64,000 nt of DNA from Azospirillum endophyticum (lineage in GTDB: Bacteria > Pseudomonadota > Alphaproteobacteria > Azospirillales > Azospirillaceae), in NCBI RefSeq assembly GCF_016595245.1, contig NZ_JAENHM010000073.1:318365-382364 (forward strand), given 5' to 3'. The notes under the pieces were generated by a model that searched no databases, had not been told where the DNA came from, and saw only the letters and a program-made list of their open reading frames with translations. This document shows positions 43,216-51,561 of the stretch, piece by piece. The translations under genes were made by a program, and so were the position numbers. Positions within the stretch are counted from its first letter, which is position 1. Each line of letters opens with the position of its first letter.

Positions 43216-44619
43216 ATGGTGGGTCTCATGGAGGGAAGCTTTGAGCTTCGGCCGCATCTGATCGCGGACATCGCGCAGGAAGCGGGCAATCTCGGCATCG
43301 AGATCGCGGATATCGCCGGCCATATCGAGGACGTGAACGCCCGCGTCACCCACCAGTCGGAGGTGTTCACGCAGCTTCGCGACACCGGTGCCAAGATGTC
43401 GCGCAGCACCCAGCGGATCTCGGAGGCTTCGGCGGTCGCCCGTTCGGTTACCGAGCAGGCTCGGCAGGAGGTCGACGGGTCCCACGACCGGGTGCAGCAG
43501 TCGCTGTCCGACATCCATGCGCTGGTGTCGTCCGTCACGGGAATCGAAGGGCAGATCGCCGGTCTCCGTGATGCGCTGGAGCGCGTCGGCAAGGTCGCCA
43601 AGGAGATCTTCACCATCGCCAAGCAGACCAACCTGCTGGCGCTCAACGCCACCATCGAGGCGGCCCGGGCCGGGGATGCCGGACGCGGCTTCGCCGTGGT
43701 GGCGAACGAGGTGAAGTCGCTGTCCACCAAGACCAGCGAGGCGACGACGGAGATCGATGCGACGCTGAAGGTGCTGAACGAGCAGGCCCAGCGCCTGATG
43801 GTGGAGAGTGCCTCGAGTGCCGCCAAGGCCCGCGCGGTCAGCGAGGGCACCAGCGCCATCGGCACGGTGATCGAGACGGTCGGCCGGGCCATGCGCGAAC
43901 TGAACGGCGAGACCGACAAGATCGACGCCGCTTCGGCCGAGATCGGCGGCAACTGCGGCGAGTTGGAGCGCGAGATCGCCGATCTCGCGGTGGGCGTGAA
44001 GCTGTCCAGCGAGAATCTGGCCCAGGCCCGCGACCGGGTGAACACCCTGGTCGGCATGAGCGAGCGGCTGATCGGCATCACCGCGGAACTGAACATCGAG
44101 ACGGTCGACACCCCCTTCATCGCCACCGTCAAGGAGGCTGCCGCCAAGGTGTCCGCCGCTTTCGAGGAGGCGCTGGCCCGCGGCGACATCAGCGTATCCG
44201 ACTTGTTCGACCGCGATTACCAGCCGGTGGCCGGTTCGGACCCGCAGCAGGTGACGACCCGCTATACCCAGCTATGCGACCGCGTGCTGCCCGGCATCCA
44301 GGAACCGGTGCTGTCGGCCAACGGCCGCATCGTCTTCTGCGTGGCGATCGACGAGAACGGCTATCTGCCGACTCACAACCGGCAGTTCAGCCATCCCCAG
44401 GGCCGCGATCCGGTGTGGAACGCCGCCAACTGCCGGAACCGCCGCATCTTCAACGACCGTGTCGGCCTTGCCGCCGGCCGCAACGCCAAGCCCTTTCTGC
44501 TGCAGACCTACCGGCGCGACATGGGCGGCGGGACTTATGCCCTGATGAAGGACGTTTCCGCCCCCGTCATCGTCCAGGGACGCCATTGGGGCGGGCTGCG
44601 GCTGGCCTACAAGGTGTGA
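43216..44619 (+). CDS. soluble chemoreceptor with C-terminal sensor domain
   Basis: 467 aa, without membrane helix or signal peptide. Residues 20-310 are the receptor coiled coil, with the CheA/CheW-binding tip QTNLLALNATIEAARAGDAG at about 138-157. Residues 330-467 form a globular domain (VLSANGRIVFCVAIDENGYL, HNRQFSHPQGRDPVWNAANC, PFLLQTYRRDMGGGTYALM) that looks Cache- or PAS-like. Order is thus signalling first, sensor last, the reverse of common receptors. ATG at 43228 is an alternative start. A cytosolic cue is implied; the ligand is unknown. hypD follows after 116 bases. Confidence 0.9.
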   Translation: MVGLMEGSFELRPHLIADIAQEAGNLGIEIADIAGHIEDVNARVTHQSEVFTQLRDTGAKMSRSTQRISEASAVARSVTEQARQEVDGSHDRVQQSLSDIHALVSSVTGIEGQIAGLRDALERVGKVAKEIFTIAKQTNLLALNATIEAARAGDAGRGFAVVANEVKSLSTKTSEATTEIDATLKVLNEQAQRLMVESASSAAKARAVSEGTSAIGTVIETVGRAMRELNGETDKIDAASAEIGGNCGELEREIADLAVGVKLSSENLAQARDRVNTLVGMSERLIGITAELNIETVDTPFIATVKEAAAKVSAAFEEALARGDISVSDLFDRDYQPVAGSDPQQVTTRYTQLCDRVLPGIQEPVLSANGRIVFCVAIDENGYLPTHNRQFSHPQGRDPVWNAANCRNRRIFNDRVGLAAGRNAKPFLLQTYRRDMGGGTYALMKDVSAPVIVQGRHWGGLRLAYKV

Positions 44620-44672
44620 TGGGCGCGGTCTGATGGGCAAGCCGCGGCAACGCGGCTTTCCGGACTTCCCTC

Positions 44673-44686
44673 TTGATCCGTATCAA
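44673..44686 (+). promoter_or_regulatory. FNR/FixK-type (Anr) box upstream of hypD
   Basis: TTGATCCGTATCAA is an exact match to the TTGAT-N4-ATCAA consensus of FNR, Anr and FixK proteins. It begins 63 bases before the hypD ATG. Low-oxygen activation of hypD is implied. Confidence 0.8.
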
Positions 44687-44735
44687 CGCATGGGATCAGC
44701 CTTGCGGGTGAAATGGCGGGGCAGAGGGGGCGACC

Positions 44736-45848
44736 ATGAAATATGTCGAAGAGTTCCGCGATCCGGTTCTTGCCCGCAACGTCGCCGCCGCCATCGCGCG
44801 GGAGGTGCGGGCGGAGCGCTCCTATCACCTGATGGAGTTCTGCGGCGGCCATACCCATGCCATCTCCCGCTATGGCATTCCCGACCTTCTGCCGGACAAT
44901 GTCCGGATGATCCATGGACCGGGCTGCCCGGTCTGCGTGTTGCCGGTGGGACGGATCGACGACGCGATCGCGCTGGCCCGCCGGCCGGAGGTGACGCTGT
45001 GCACCTATGGCGACGTCATGCGCGTTCCCGGATCGGGGCGGCTCAGCCTGCTGAAGGCCAAGGCGCAGGGTGCCGACGTGCGCATGGTGGTGTCGGCCGA
45101 CGCGGCGGTGCGGATCGCCGCGGAGAACCCGGAGCGGCAGGTGGTGTTCCTCGCCATCGGATTCGAAACGACGACCCCGCCCACCGCGCTGGCGGTCCGT
45201 GCCGCGGCCGCGCAGGGGCTGAGCAATTTCTCGGTCTTCTGCAACCATGTGCTCACCCCTTCGGCCATCCAGGGGATCCTGTCGGGAAAGGACGAGGGGC
45301 TGTCGCTCGACGGCTTCGTCGGGCCGGCCCATGTGTCCGTCGTCATCGGGTCGGAAGCCTATGCTCCCGCCGCGGCCGAGCATGGCAAGCCGGTGGTGAT
45401 CTCCGGATTCGAGCCGCTGGACGTGCTGCAATCGATCCTGATGCTGGTCCGCCAGATCAACGACGGGCGGGCGGAGGTCGAGAACCAGTTCACCCGTGCC
45501 GTCACCGCCGACGGCAACCGCAAGGCCCAGGCGCTGGTGCTGGAGATCTTCGAGACCCGGACGTCCTTCGAATGGCGCGGCCTGGGCAGCATCCCGCATA
45601 GCGGGCTGAAGCTGCGCGAGGCCTATGCCGCCTTCGACGCCGAGCGGCGCTTCCCCATTGCCGGGGCCAGCGTGCCCGACCACAAGGGCTGCGATTGCGG
45701 CGCCATCCTGCGTGGGGTGAAGCGGCCGACCGACTGCAAGCTGTTCGACACCGTCTGCACGCCGGAAAACCCGATGGGCTCCTGCATGGTCTCGGCCGAG
45801 GGGGCCTGTGCCGCCCATTACACCTATGGTCGGTTCCGCGACGCCTGA
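44736..45848 (+). CDS. hypD: hydrogenase maturation protein HypD
   Basis: 370 aa, the usual length. Conserved blocks are LMEFCGGHTHAISRYGI (Cys36), HGPGCPVCVLPVGRID (Cys64, Cys67), VVFLAIGFETTTPPTA and a Cys-rich C-terminus (DHKGCDCGAILRGVKRP, NPMGSCMVSAEGACA) for the 4Fe-4S cluster. HypD with HypC assembles the Fe(CN)2CO unit of NiFe hydrogenase. No other hyp or hydrogenase gene is in the window, so it is a detached copy. An FNR-type box lies 50 bases upstream. Confidence 0.96.
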   Translation: MKYVEEFRDPVLARNVAAAIAREVRAERSYHLMEFCGGHTHAISRYGIPDLLPDNVRMIHGPGCPVCVLPVGRIDDAIALARRPEVTLCTYGDVMRVPGSGRLSLLKAKAQGADVRMVVSADAAVRIAAENPERQVVFLAIGFETTTPPTALAVRAAAAQGLSNFSVFCNHVLTPSAIQGILSGKDEGLSLDGFVGPAHVSVVIGSEAYAPAAAEHGKPVVISGFEPLDVLQSILMLVRQINDGRAEVENQFTRAVTADGNRKAQALVLEIFETRTSFEWRGLGSIPHSGLKLREAYAAFDAERRFPIAGASVPDHKGCDCGAILRGVKRPTDCKLFDTVCTPENPMGSCMVSAEGACAAHYTYGRFRDA

Positions 45849-46012
45849 CCGGGGCGGCGGCGCCCCAGGCCGTCGCGGCCTTTCACCGCAGGCTGGACGA
45901 ACGCCGTCCGGCCAAACATGATGCATATGAAACAATCCGCCGGAGCGGTCGTCGGTCCTGCGGAGAATGGCGGATGTCGGAAGACGGCGCATTCCATACC
46001 GGGAGGACCCGC

Positions 46013-46834
46013 ATGACTTACAAGCACATCCTCGTCCATCTCGACAGCAGCCCGCATGTCGAGGCGCGGCTCGACGCCGCCGTTGCGCTGGCCCAGCGCC
46101 ACGGCGCCTTCCTGCGCGGCCTGTTCGCGCAGGGCGACCGCAATGCCACCAGCGTGATCGCCCGCCGGTCCAGCGACCATCTGGTCGAGGCGGCATCCCG
46201 CAGCGAGGCGCTGTTCAAGGAAAAGCTCGCCGCCTCCGGCCTGCAGGGCCAGTGGCACGGCCTGACCCATGGCGAGTACAACCACGTCATCCGCGAGGTC
46301 ATCATCTGGTCGCGCTTCGCCGACCTGACGGTGCTGGGTCAATACGACCGCGAGGCCGGATCCCAGGCGGCGCCGGAGGAACTGAACGAGCAGGTGGTGC
46401 TGAATTCCGGCCGCCCGGTGCTGGTCGTTCCCTATGCCGGCCGCTTCGCGGTGATCGGCAAGCGCGTCGCCGTCGCCTGGAACGCCGAGCGCGAGGCCGC
46501 CCGCGCCCTGTCCGACGCCATGCCGATGCTGGAGAAGGCCGACGAGGTGACGGTGATCACCGTGCTGACCCAGGCATCGAGTTCGGCGGCCGAGGCGCCG
46601 CGGGTCGGCGTGCTCGATCATCTCGCCTTCCACGGCGTGACGGCGGAGCAGACCCACTTCACCGTCACCGACATCGGTGCGATGGACGCGCTGCTGGCCC
46701 GCGCCATGGACACCGGCGCCGACCTGCTGGTGATGGGCGCCCACGGCCATTACGGCTTCCCGTTCCTGCACCGCGGCAGCGGCACCCGGCATGTCCTGCG
46801 CACCTGCCCGGTGCCGCTGCTGCTGTCGCATTGA
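46013..46834 (+). CDS. tandem universal stress protein
   Basis: 273 aa from ATG 46013, with GGGAGG before it. Two Usp domains: residues 1-140 (YKHILVHLDSSPHVEARLDA, PVLVVPY) and 150-273, ending with the ATP-binding loop LLVMGAHGHYGFPFLHRGSG. Such proteins respond to stress, often oxygen limitation. It lies 164 bases after hypD on the same strand and may share its low-oxygen control, although no second FNR box is seen. Confidence 0.93.
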   Translation: MTYKHILVHLDSSPHVEARLDAAVALAQRHGAFLRGLFAQGDRNATSVIARRSSDHLVEAASRSEALFKEKLAASGLQGQWHGLTHGEYNHVIREVIIWSRFADLTVLGQYDREAGSQAAPEELNEQVVLNSGRPVLVVPYAGRFAVIGKRVAVAWNAEREAARALSDAMPMLEKADEVTVITVLTQASSSAAEAPRVGVLDHLAFHGVTAEQTHFTVTDIGAMDALLARAMDTGADLLVMGAHGHYGFPFLHRGSGTRHVLRTCPVPLLLSH

Positions 46835-46960
46835 GCGATCGCCGGGCTTTGAGGAGAGTGGGGGAGGGGGCGTCTTGCCGATGCTCCCTGCTCGACAATC
46901 TCGCTTGAGGGGGCGTTCGATCCGTCGTGCCGCGACCCCTCGCGGTCCGGCGATCCAGGG

Positions 46961-47422
46961 TCAGCGCCGCAGCCGCATATCGATGTGGAGGATGCCGAAG
47001 TCGTCATAGGGTTCGGTTTCCCGAACGAAGCCGAAGCTGCCGTAGAAGCGCTCCAGGTAAAGCTGCGCGCCGATGACCACGTCGAGGCCGGGCCAGCGTT
47101 CCGACAGCACCGCCAGCGATTCCACCACCAGCGCCCGCCCCAGCCCGGTGGAGCGTTGCGACCGGTCGACCGCGAGCCGGCCGAAGGAGACCGTCGCATC
47201 GGGCGCCTCGCCATCGGGTTCGAGGCAGCGGGCGCAACCGACGATGTCACCTTTCCCGTCCGTCGCGATCAGGTGAAGGGCGGCGGGATCGCGGCCGTCG
47301 ATGTCCGGATAAGGGCAGGACTGCTCGACGACGAAGACGCTGCTGCGAAGCGCCAGCAGGTCGTGCAGGTCGGTCAGCGTCAGGGCATCGAAGGCGGTGC
47401 GGCGGATGGGAGGAGCGGGCAT
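46961..47422 (-). CDS. ElaA-like GNAT acetyltransferase
   Basis: 153 aa. The ElaA pattern is LTLTDLHDLLALRSSVFVVE and QSCPYPDIDGRDPAALHL. The acetyl-CoA loop is GRLAVDRSQRSTGLGRALV, followed by IGAQLYLERFYGSFGF. Substrate unknown. It is the third gene of a minus-strand trio with the 136-aa and FliL-like genes; the gap to the preceding gene is 13 bases. Confidence 0.92.
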   Translation of the reverse strand: MPAPPIRRTAFDALTLTDLHDLLALRSSVFVVEQSCPYPDIDGRDPAALHLIATDGKGDIVGCARCLEPDGEAPDATVSFGRLAVDRSQRSTGLGRALVVESLAVLSERWPGLDVVIGAQLYLERFYGSFGFVRETEPYDDFGILHIDMRLRR

Positions 47423-47435
47423 TGTTCCGGGAGAC

Positions 47436-47846
47436 TCAGGCAGTCGCGTTGCGGATCATATAGTCGGCGATGTCCTTCGGCTTGACCTTGACGTCGGTCA
47501 GCGGCTCGTCGGCGGTCATCGCCTTGGCGACCAGCATGCTGTTCTGCACATTGGTCAGGGTGATGCGGAACACGCCGGCAGCCCCCTTGAGACGCGGATA
47601 ATAGGTGGGATCGATCGCCTTCTCGCGCCGGGCGAGACGGGCCAGTGCCTCTTCCTCATCCGATTCGTCGACCTGCTTGGACTGGATGAGCTTCCAATCG
47701 GTCTCCCCACCCCATCCGGCGGCGACCGCGGCGTTGACCGCGTCGTCGTCCACCGCGATCCCCAGCTTGTAGATGTGCTTTCCCTGTCCGACATCGGACG
47801 CCCATTTCGTCAGGGCGGCACTGCGCGCGACATAGACGACGGCCAT
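47436..47846 (-). CDS. uncharacterised 136-aa protein
   Basis: From ATG 47846. The start VVYVARSAALTKWASDVGQG with HIYKLGIAV a little later faintly recalls the GIY-YIG or T5orf172 nuclease fold, but I cannot confirm catalytic residues. The middle is acidic (QVDESDEEEALARLARREKA), and the end has VKVKPKDIADYMIRNATA. No membrane helix. Middle gene of a trio with the FliL-like and ElaA-like genes. Confidence 0.6.
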   Translation of the reverse strand: MAVVYVARSAALTKWASDVGQGKHIYKLGIAVDDDAVNAAVAAGWGGETDWKLIQSKQVDESDEEEALARLARREKAIDPTYYPRLKGAAGVFRITLTNVQNSMLVAKAMTADEPLTDVKVKPKDIADYMIRNATA

Positions 47847-47899
47847 GGTGACTCGATCCTTCCGGCACGAAGTTGGGAGTGGTTTCTTGCGGCGACGCT

Positions 47900-48319
47900 C
47901 TATTGCAGCGAGGACTGGCGCGCGATCGGCGTGATGAGGATGCGGGTGACGACATCCTTGCCGAACATGGCGACGACCGATTCGTCGATGCGACGGCGCA
48001 GGGCGGGAACGTTCGCGATGTTGCCGCGGACGATCCAGCCTTCGTCGACTCCCTTGTAGATGGCGGTCAGGATGGCGTCCTGCAGGCGGGGAATGCTCAG
48101 TTGCACCTCGCCCAGCTTCAGGGCGTCGCCGACTTCCAGGTTCACTTCGACCTGGGTGTATTTCTCGATCCGGCCGGCATTCACCACCGGGACCATCAGC
48201 GGCTTGATCCGCACCGACGGCGGCAGGGCGCCCGGCGCCCCTTCGTTGGCAATGGCCGACTGTGCCGACGGGAGCGTCAGGACCAGGGCAAGGCTGAGGG
48301 CAGACAGAAGGCCGCGCAT
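47900..48319 (-). CDS. exported FliL-like protein
   Basis: 139 aa. A signal peptide of about 24 residues ends at QSAIA; no other membrane segment. The mature part (VRIKPLMVPVVNAGRIEKYT, IPRLQDAILTAIYKGVDEG, ALRRRIDESV, FGKDVVTRILITPI) aligns along its length with the FliL-like protein encoded at 56.4-56.8 kb. FliL proteins sit next to flagellar stators. This one is a periplasmic version without an anchor, far from any flagellar gene seen here. Confidence 0.75.
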   Translation of the reverse strand: MRGLLSALSLALVLTLPSAQSAIANEGAPGALPPSVRIKPLMVPVVNAGRIEKYTQVEVNLEVGDALKLGEVQLSIPRLQDAILTAIYKGVDEGWIVRGNIANVPALRRRIDESVVAMFGKDVVTRILITPIARQSSLQ

Positions 48320-48482
48320 GACAGGATACCGCGAAGGACCGGATGGCGGCGATGCTACCGGTCCGACGCGGTGGTTGCAACCGGGGCCCGGCCCTTAGTC
48401 AGGGCCGGGAGGATTGGTCACAGTGGGCTTTGCTTCAGGAGAGATTTCGCCTTTTGGGGAAACTTCGGGCTTCGGATGGAAC

Positions 48483-48995
48483 TCAGGCGGCTTTCTTGCC
48501 GCTGGCCGCCATCGCCTTCTTGTTGACGTCGCCGATCGCCAGCTTGTTCAGCAGGGTGTCGGTGTCCTTTTCCTCCTGCAGAGTCTCGTCCAGCAACTGG
48601 GCGACCGTGTCGAGGCCGCAGGCGGTGGCATAGGCATGCAACGTGCCGTAGCTGGCGATCTCGTAATGCTCGACCTTCTGGGCGGCGGCGATCAGGGCGG
48701 CGTCCTGGACCTCGGGGGCAAGGCCCATTTCCAGGATTTCCTGCGCCTCGCTGATCAGTCCTTCCATGGCGTCGCAATGCTTGCCGCGGGGACGGGTGTC
48801 CAGTTCCTCGAAGACCTGCTGCAACCGTTCGATCTGGCCGTTGGTCTGTTCCAGATGGGCTTCGAACGCTTGACGGAGCTGGGCGGAACTGGCGGCCCTC
48901 GCCATCTTGGGCAGGGCCTTCGCGATCTGCTTCTCGGCGTGGTAGATGTCGCGAAGATCCTCGATCAGCAGATCCTGCATCGTCTTGGCGGCCAT
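48483..48995 (-). CDS. YciE/YciF-type ferritin-like protein (DUF892)
   Basis: 170 aa. Four-helix ferritin-like bundle: LLIEDLRDIYHAEKQIAKAL with Glu/His metal ligands, FEAHLEQTNGQIERLQQVFE, and AAAQKVEHYEIASYGTLHAY. A Lys/Ala tail ends the protein. The family is induced by osmotic and stationary-phase stress; a di-iron role is inferred from structure. A lone gene. Confidence 0.95.
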   Translation of the reverse strand: MAAKTMQDLLIEDLRDIYHAEKQIAKALPKMARAASSAQLRQAFEAHLEQTNGQIERLQQVFEELDTRPRGKHCDAMEGLISEAQEILEMGLAPEVQDAALIAAAQKVEHYEIASYGTLHAYATACGLDTVAQLLDETLQEEKDTDTLLNKLAIGDVNKKAMAASGKKAA

Positions 48996-49135
48996 TGTGA
49001 TGGTCCTTCCTCGCTATGGGTGTTGGCGGAGCCTGGGCTCCTTCGCGCCGAATGGCAGCGTGGACAACAGCGACCGCCACCGGATGTTGCGGTCTCGAAG
49101 GGAGATCGGCTTTTGGGCAAGGGAGTGCGCGGATC

Positions 49136-49408
49136 ATGACGGCAGCGGGTGGGACGGCAGGTGGTGATGGCGAGGTGCTGTTCGAGTTCCAGCGGGTCGG
49201 CAGCTATCTGAGGGTCACCGCCATCGACGGCCGGACGGGCGTCGAGGTGACGGTGGCCGGCCCGGCGACCGGCAGCCTGGAGTTGCTGAAGCGGACCGCG
49301 ATCAGCAAGCTGCGTTTCGTCCAGAACAAGGACGCCAAGGACGCCGGAAAGGATCCCGGCAATGGCGGACCGGGAAAGCCGGGACCCAAGCGGGGCGGCC
49401 TTTACTGA
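49136..49408 (+). CDS. small conserved protein (DUF6898-like)
   Basis: 90 aa from ATG 49136. The core VLFEFQRVGSYLRVTAIDGR and GVEVTVAGPATGSLELLKRT resembles short alphaproteobacterial proteins of unknown function that carry such a beta-rich core. The Gly/Pro/Lys tail (GGPGKPGPKRGG) is low complexity. Upstream in-frame codons are Arg/Cys-rich and not believed. Family name given from memory and tentative. Confidence 0.65.
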   Translation: MTAAGGTAGGDGEVLFEFQRVGSYLRVTAIDGRTGVEVTVAGPATGSLELLKRTAISKLRFVQNKDAKDAGKDPGNGGPGKPGPKRGGLY

Positions 49409-49816
49409 CGTCTGGCGTCGGGGGGCGCCTTTCCCGACAATTTTTTCCGGCAGTGGGGCAAAGAAAACGCGCCGCCGGATGGGACCGACGGCGCGCGTGG
49501 AAGTCTGGCTTTTGCTGATGGTGAGCGCCGGCATACCTCCGCCGGCAATCATGGCCTCGGGCCTCGCTTGTGCATAAGCCCTGGACCGGACTGCCGGTCG
49601 TAGAGCGAACCGCTCGACCCCGACAGTAGACCTATGCCTGCCCGTTGACACTGGCGCAGCGGATGTAACGCTTGTAGAACCGCCCATCTCCGAACGAATG
49701 GCGCATAGATAAGGCCCTTTTCCTGCGCCGTCCGTCCGTTTAAGCGGAAGTGCCGGCCGGGGCCGCTTCCAAACCGGCTTTCGGACAGAGGAACGAAACA
49801 CCAGAGGATCGAGGCC
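49409..49816. other. intergenic region before a secreted protein gene
   Basis: 408 bases without a convincing gene. A perfect -35 element TTGACA lies at 49645-49650, with TAACGC 15 bases downstream as a possible -10 element, 145 bases before the next ATG. A GC-rich imperfect hairpin (GCGCCG/CGGCGC) lies near 49470-49495 after the small upstream gene. Confidence 0.4.
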
Positions 49817-50305
49817 ATGGTTCGTGTGACGGCTTTCCTGCGCGTGTCGCTGATGTCGGCGGCGTTGACGGCAACCGCCTTGGGGGCGGCCCTGCCGGTG
49901 CTGGCGACGACAGCGACGACAGCCGCCGCGGCTTCCAGCCAGGGCGCGGGGAGCCAGAAGCCGGGACATGGAGGGCAGGACCATGGCGGAAAGCCGCCGA
50001 CGGCCGGTGCCGCATCGTCAAATGCGGGAGCGCAGGCCGGTGGTGCGGCATCCGCGCCCCAGGCGACGACACCGGCCGCGGGCTGCCTGAAGCCGGGGGT
50101 GCCGCTGTGCATGGACGACCAGTCGACCTTCCTCAGCGCCGACAAGATGTCGTCCTGTCAGGGCGAGGTGAAGGAGTATGTCGACAAGTCGATGGCGTAC
50201 CTGACTTGCCTGAATGAAGAGAATGTGGCGACCGGGCGGGAATTGAGTCGCAACGTCGATCGTTTCAACTGCCGCCTGTCGGGACGGAAGGGCTGCGCCA
50301 ACTGA
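49817..50305 (+). CDS. exported Cys-containing protein of unknown function
   Basis: 162 aa. A signal peptide of about 30 residues ends at PVLATT. A low-complexity Ala/Gly/Ser/Thr region spans residues 31-88. The C-terminal 75 residues carry six cysteines (at about 89, 98, 113, 130, 152 and 159, the last in GRKGCAN), suggesting a disulfide-held periplasmic domain. No family recognised. GAGG precedes the ATG. Confidence 0.65.
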   Translation: MVRVTAFLRVSLMSAALTATALGAALPVLATTATTAAAASSQGAGSQKPGHGGQDHGGKPPTAGAASSNAGAQAGGAASAPQATTPAAGCLKPGVPLCMDDQSTFLSADKMSSCQGEVKEYVDKSMAYLTCLNEENVATGRELSRNVDRFNCRLSGRKGCAN

Positions 50306-50482
50306 GGCGGGCGGCCCGCCCGCCATGGGGATGCGCGGCGGGCGTTATCCCCAGGAGACTGGTGAAAACCGGGACGCGGGAGGCGCACCTTCAACCAATT
50401 CGACGGGCTTGCCGTCGCCTTGACACGCACGCGGGCCGCATCCCGGGGGGATCGGCCCGCGTTGCATACGGACTTTTCTCGG

Positions 50483-50926
50483 TCAGCCGGCCTTGCGGCG
50501 GGTCTGACGGCCAGAGCTGCGGCCGAGGCCGATGCGCTTGGCGAATTCCGAACGCTGAGCGGCATAGTTCGGCGCAACCATCGGATAGTCCGGCGGAAGT
50601 CCCCAGCGGGAGCGATATTCGTCCGGCGACATGTTGTAGGTGGAGCGAAGGTGCCGCTTCAGCATCTTCAACTTCTTCCCGTCTTCCAGGCAGACGATGT
50701 ATTCGGGCGTCACCGACTTGCGAATCGGAACGGCGGGCTTCAGCGGCTCCGCCGCGACCTCACGAGGCTGACCATTCAAGCCGGTCAGCGACGAGTAGAC
50801 CGTATTGATCACGTCGGGAATTTGCTGAGCAGGCAACACGTTCTTGCTGACATACGCCGATACGATGTCGGCGGTCATCCGCAGCAGCGCATTGTCCGGT
50901 ACATCGGCGCGAAGCTGGTCGCTCAT
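50483..50926 (-). CDS. Ros/MucR family transcriptional regulator
   Basis: 147 aa from ATG 50926. N-terminal helix region MTADIVSAYVSKNVLPAQQI (oligomerisation). The C-terminal Ros-type finger is YIVCLEDGKKLKMLKRHLRS followed by TYNMSPDEYRSRWGLP. Classical Ros binds zinc through two Cys and two His. Here the second Cys is Asp and the second His is Thr, so zinc binding is doubtful. MucR proteins bind AT-rich DNA and repress exopolysaccharide, motility and virulence genes. A 635-base AT-containing gap upstream is a likely autoregulatory region. Confidence 0.93.
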   Translation of the reverse strand: MSDQLRADVPDNALLRMTADIVSAYVSKNVLPAQQIPDVINTVYSSLTGLNGQPREVAAEPLKPAVPIRKSVTPEYIVCLEDGKKLKMLKRHLRSTYNMSPDEYRSRWGLPPDYPMVAPNYAAQRSEFAKRIGLGRSSGRQTRRKAG

Positions 50927-51561
50927 TGCACTGTGTCCTGGTTTTTCATTTGTCCGTACGAACCAAGTTGCATACCGTGATTTGAGTGTCAATATAATTT
51001 CCGCGAACGGCAAATTAGTTGCTCTTGGCGGCCAGAACAAAGGAACGAGGCGCAAATCAGCTTTCGCTGAAAATCGTTGCCGGGTTGTGGCTGTGTCGCG
51101 GCTTTAGGGCACGTCTAGTAAGCGCGGGCTTGCGATTTTCCCCCGACCCCGCTCCGGCAATTGGCTGATTTCCCGCTCCTATAACGAATCGGTTATCTCC
51201 CTTGTTTCGAGCGCCCGGCAACGAAGAGGCGAAAACCGCCGCCACACTTTCTTGGCGCTCGAAATGCCGATCCACCGGTACTGGGAGCGAGGGAGCGGAT
51301 AGGCGGCAAAGGGCGTCCGGGCTTCACGCCCGGTTCTCCAGTCTCGCATCTCGGGCCGGAAATTCAATTTTTGGTTTAGTTTCGGTTTCGGTGCCGGTTT
51401 TCAGTCCGGGTTTAGCCATGCATCCACGTCATGGTGTGGCTGTGGCGGTTGGCACCGACATCTGGTAGGGTGCTGGCGTCTTTCGCCGCATTGCCGGCCG
51501 CATTGCCGCCCCTGTCGCGGTTTGTGCATCCGTTACCGTACGCACCGGAGTTTCCGCCGTC
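50927..51561. other. long intergenic region between mucR and rpiB
   Basis: 635 bases with no convincing gene. The mucR side (50941-51020) is AT-rich for this genome, as expected for MucR self-control. The centre has the inverted repeat described at 51205-51264 and ATAACGAATCGGTTAT at 51181-51196. A short hairpin CGGGC/GCCCG lies near 51327-51341. The rpiB side (51365-51420) has repeated GGTTT/GTTTC runs. A small RNA is possible but not shown. Confidence 0.5.
51205..51264. repeat. perfect 11-bp inverted repeat with inner hairpin
   Basis: TTTCGAGCGCC (51205-51215) and GGCGCTCGAAA (51254-51264) are exact complements, 38 bases apart. Between them GGCG-AAAA-CCGCC can form a small inner hairpin. 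It could fold as a stable RNA or mark the ends of a lost element. Confidence 0.6.

Noticed and set aside
44736..45848. Hydrogenase gene cluster
   Set aside because: Only hypD is present; flanking genes are a chemoreceptor and a stress protein.
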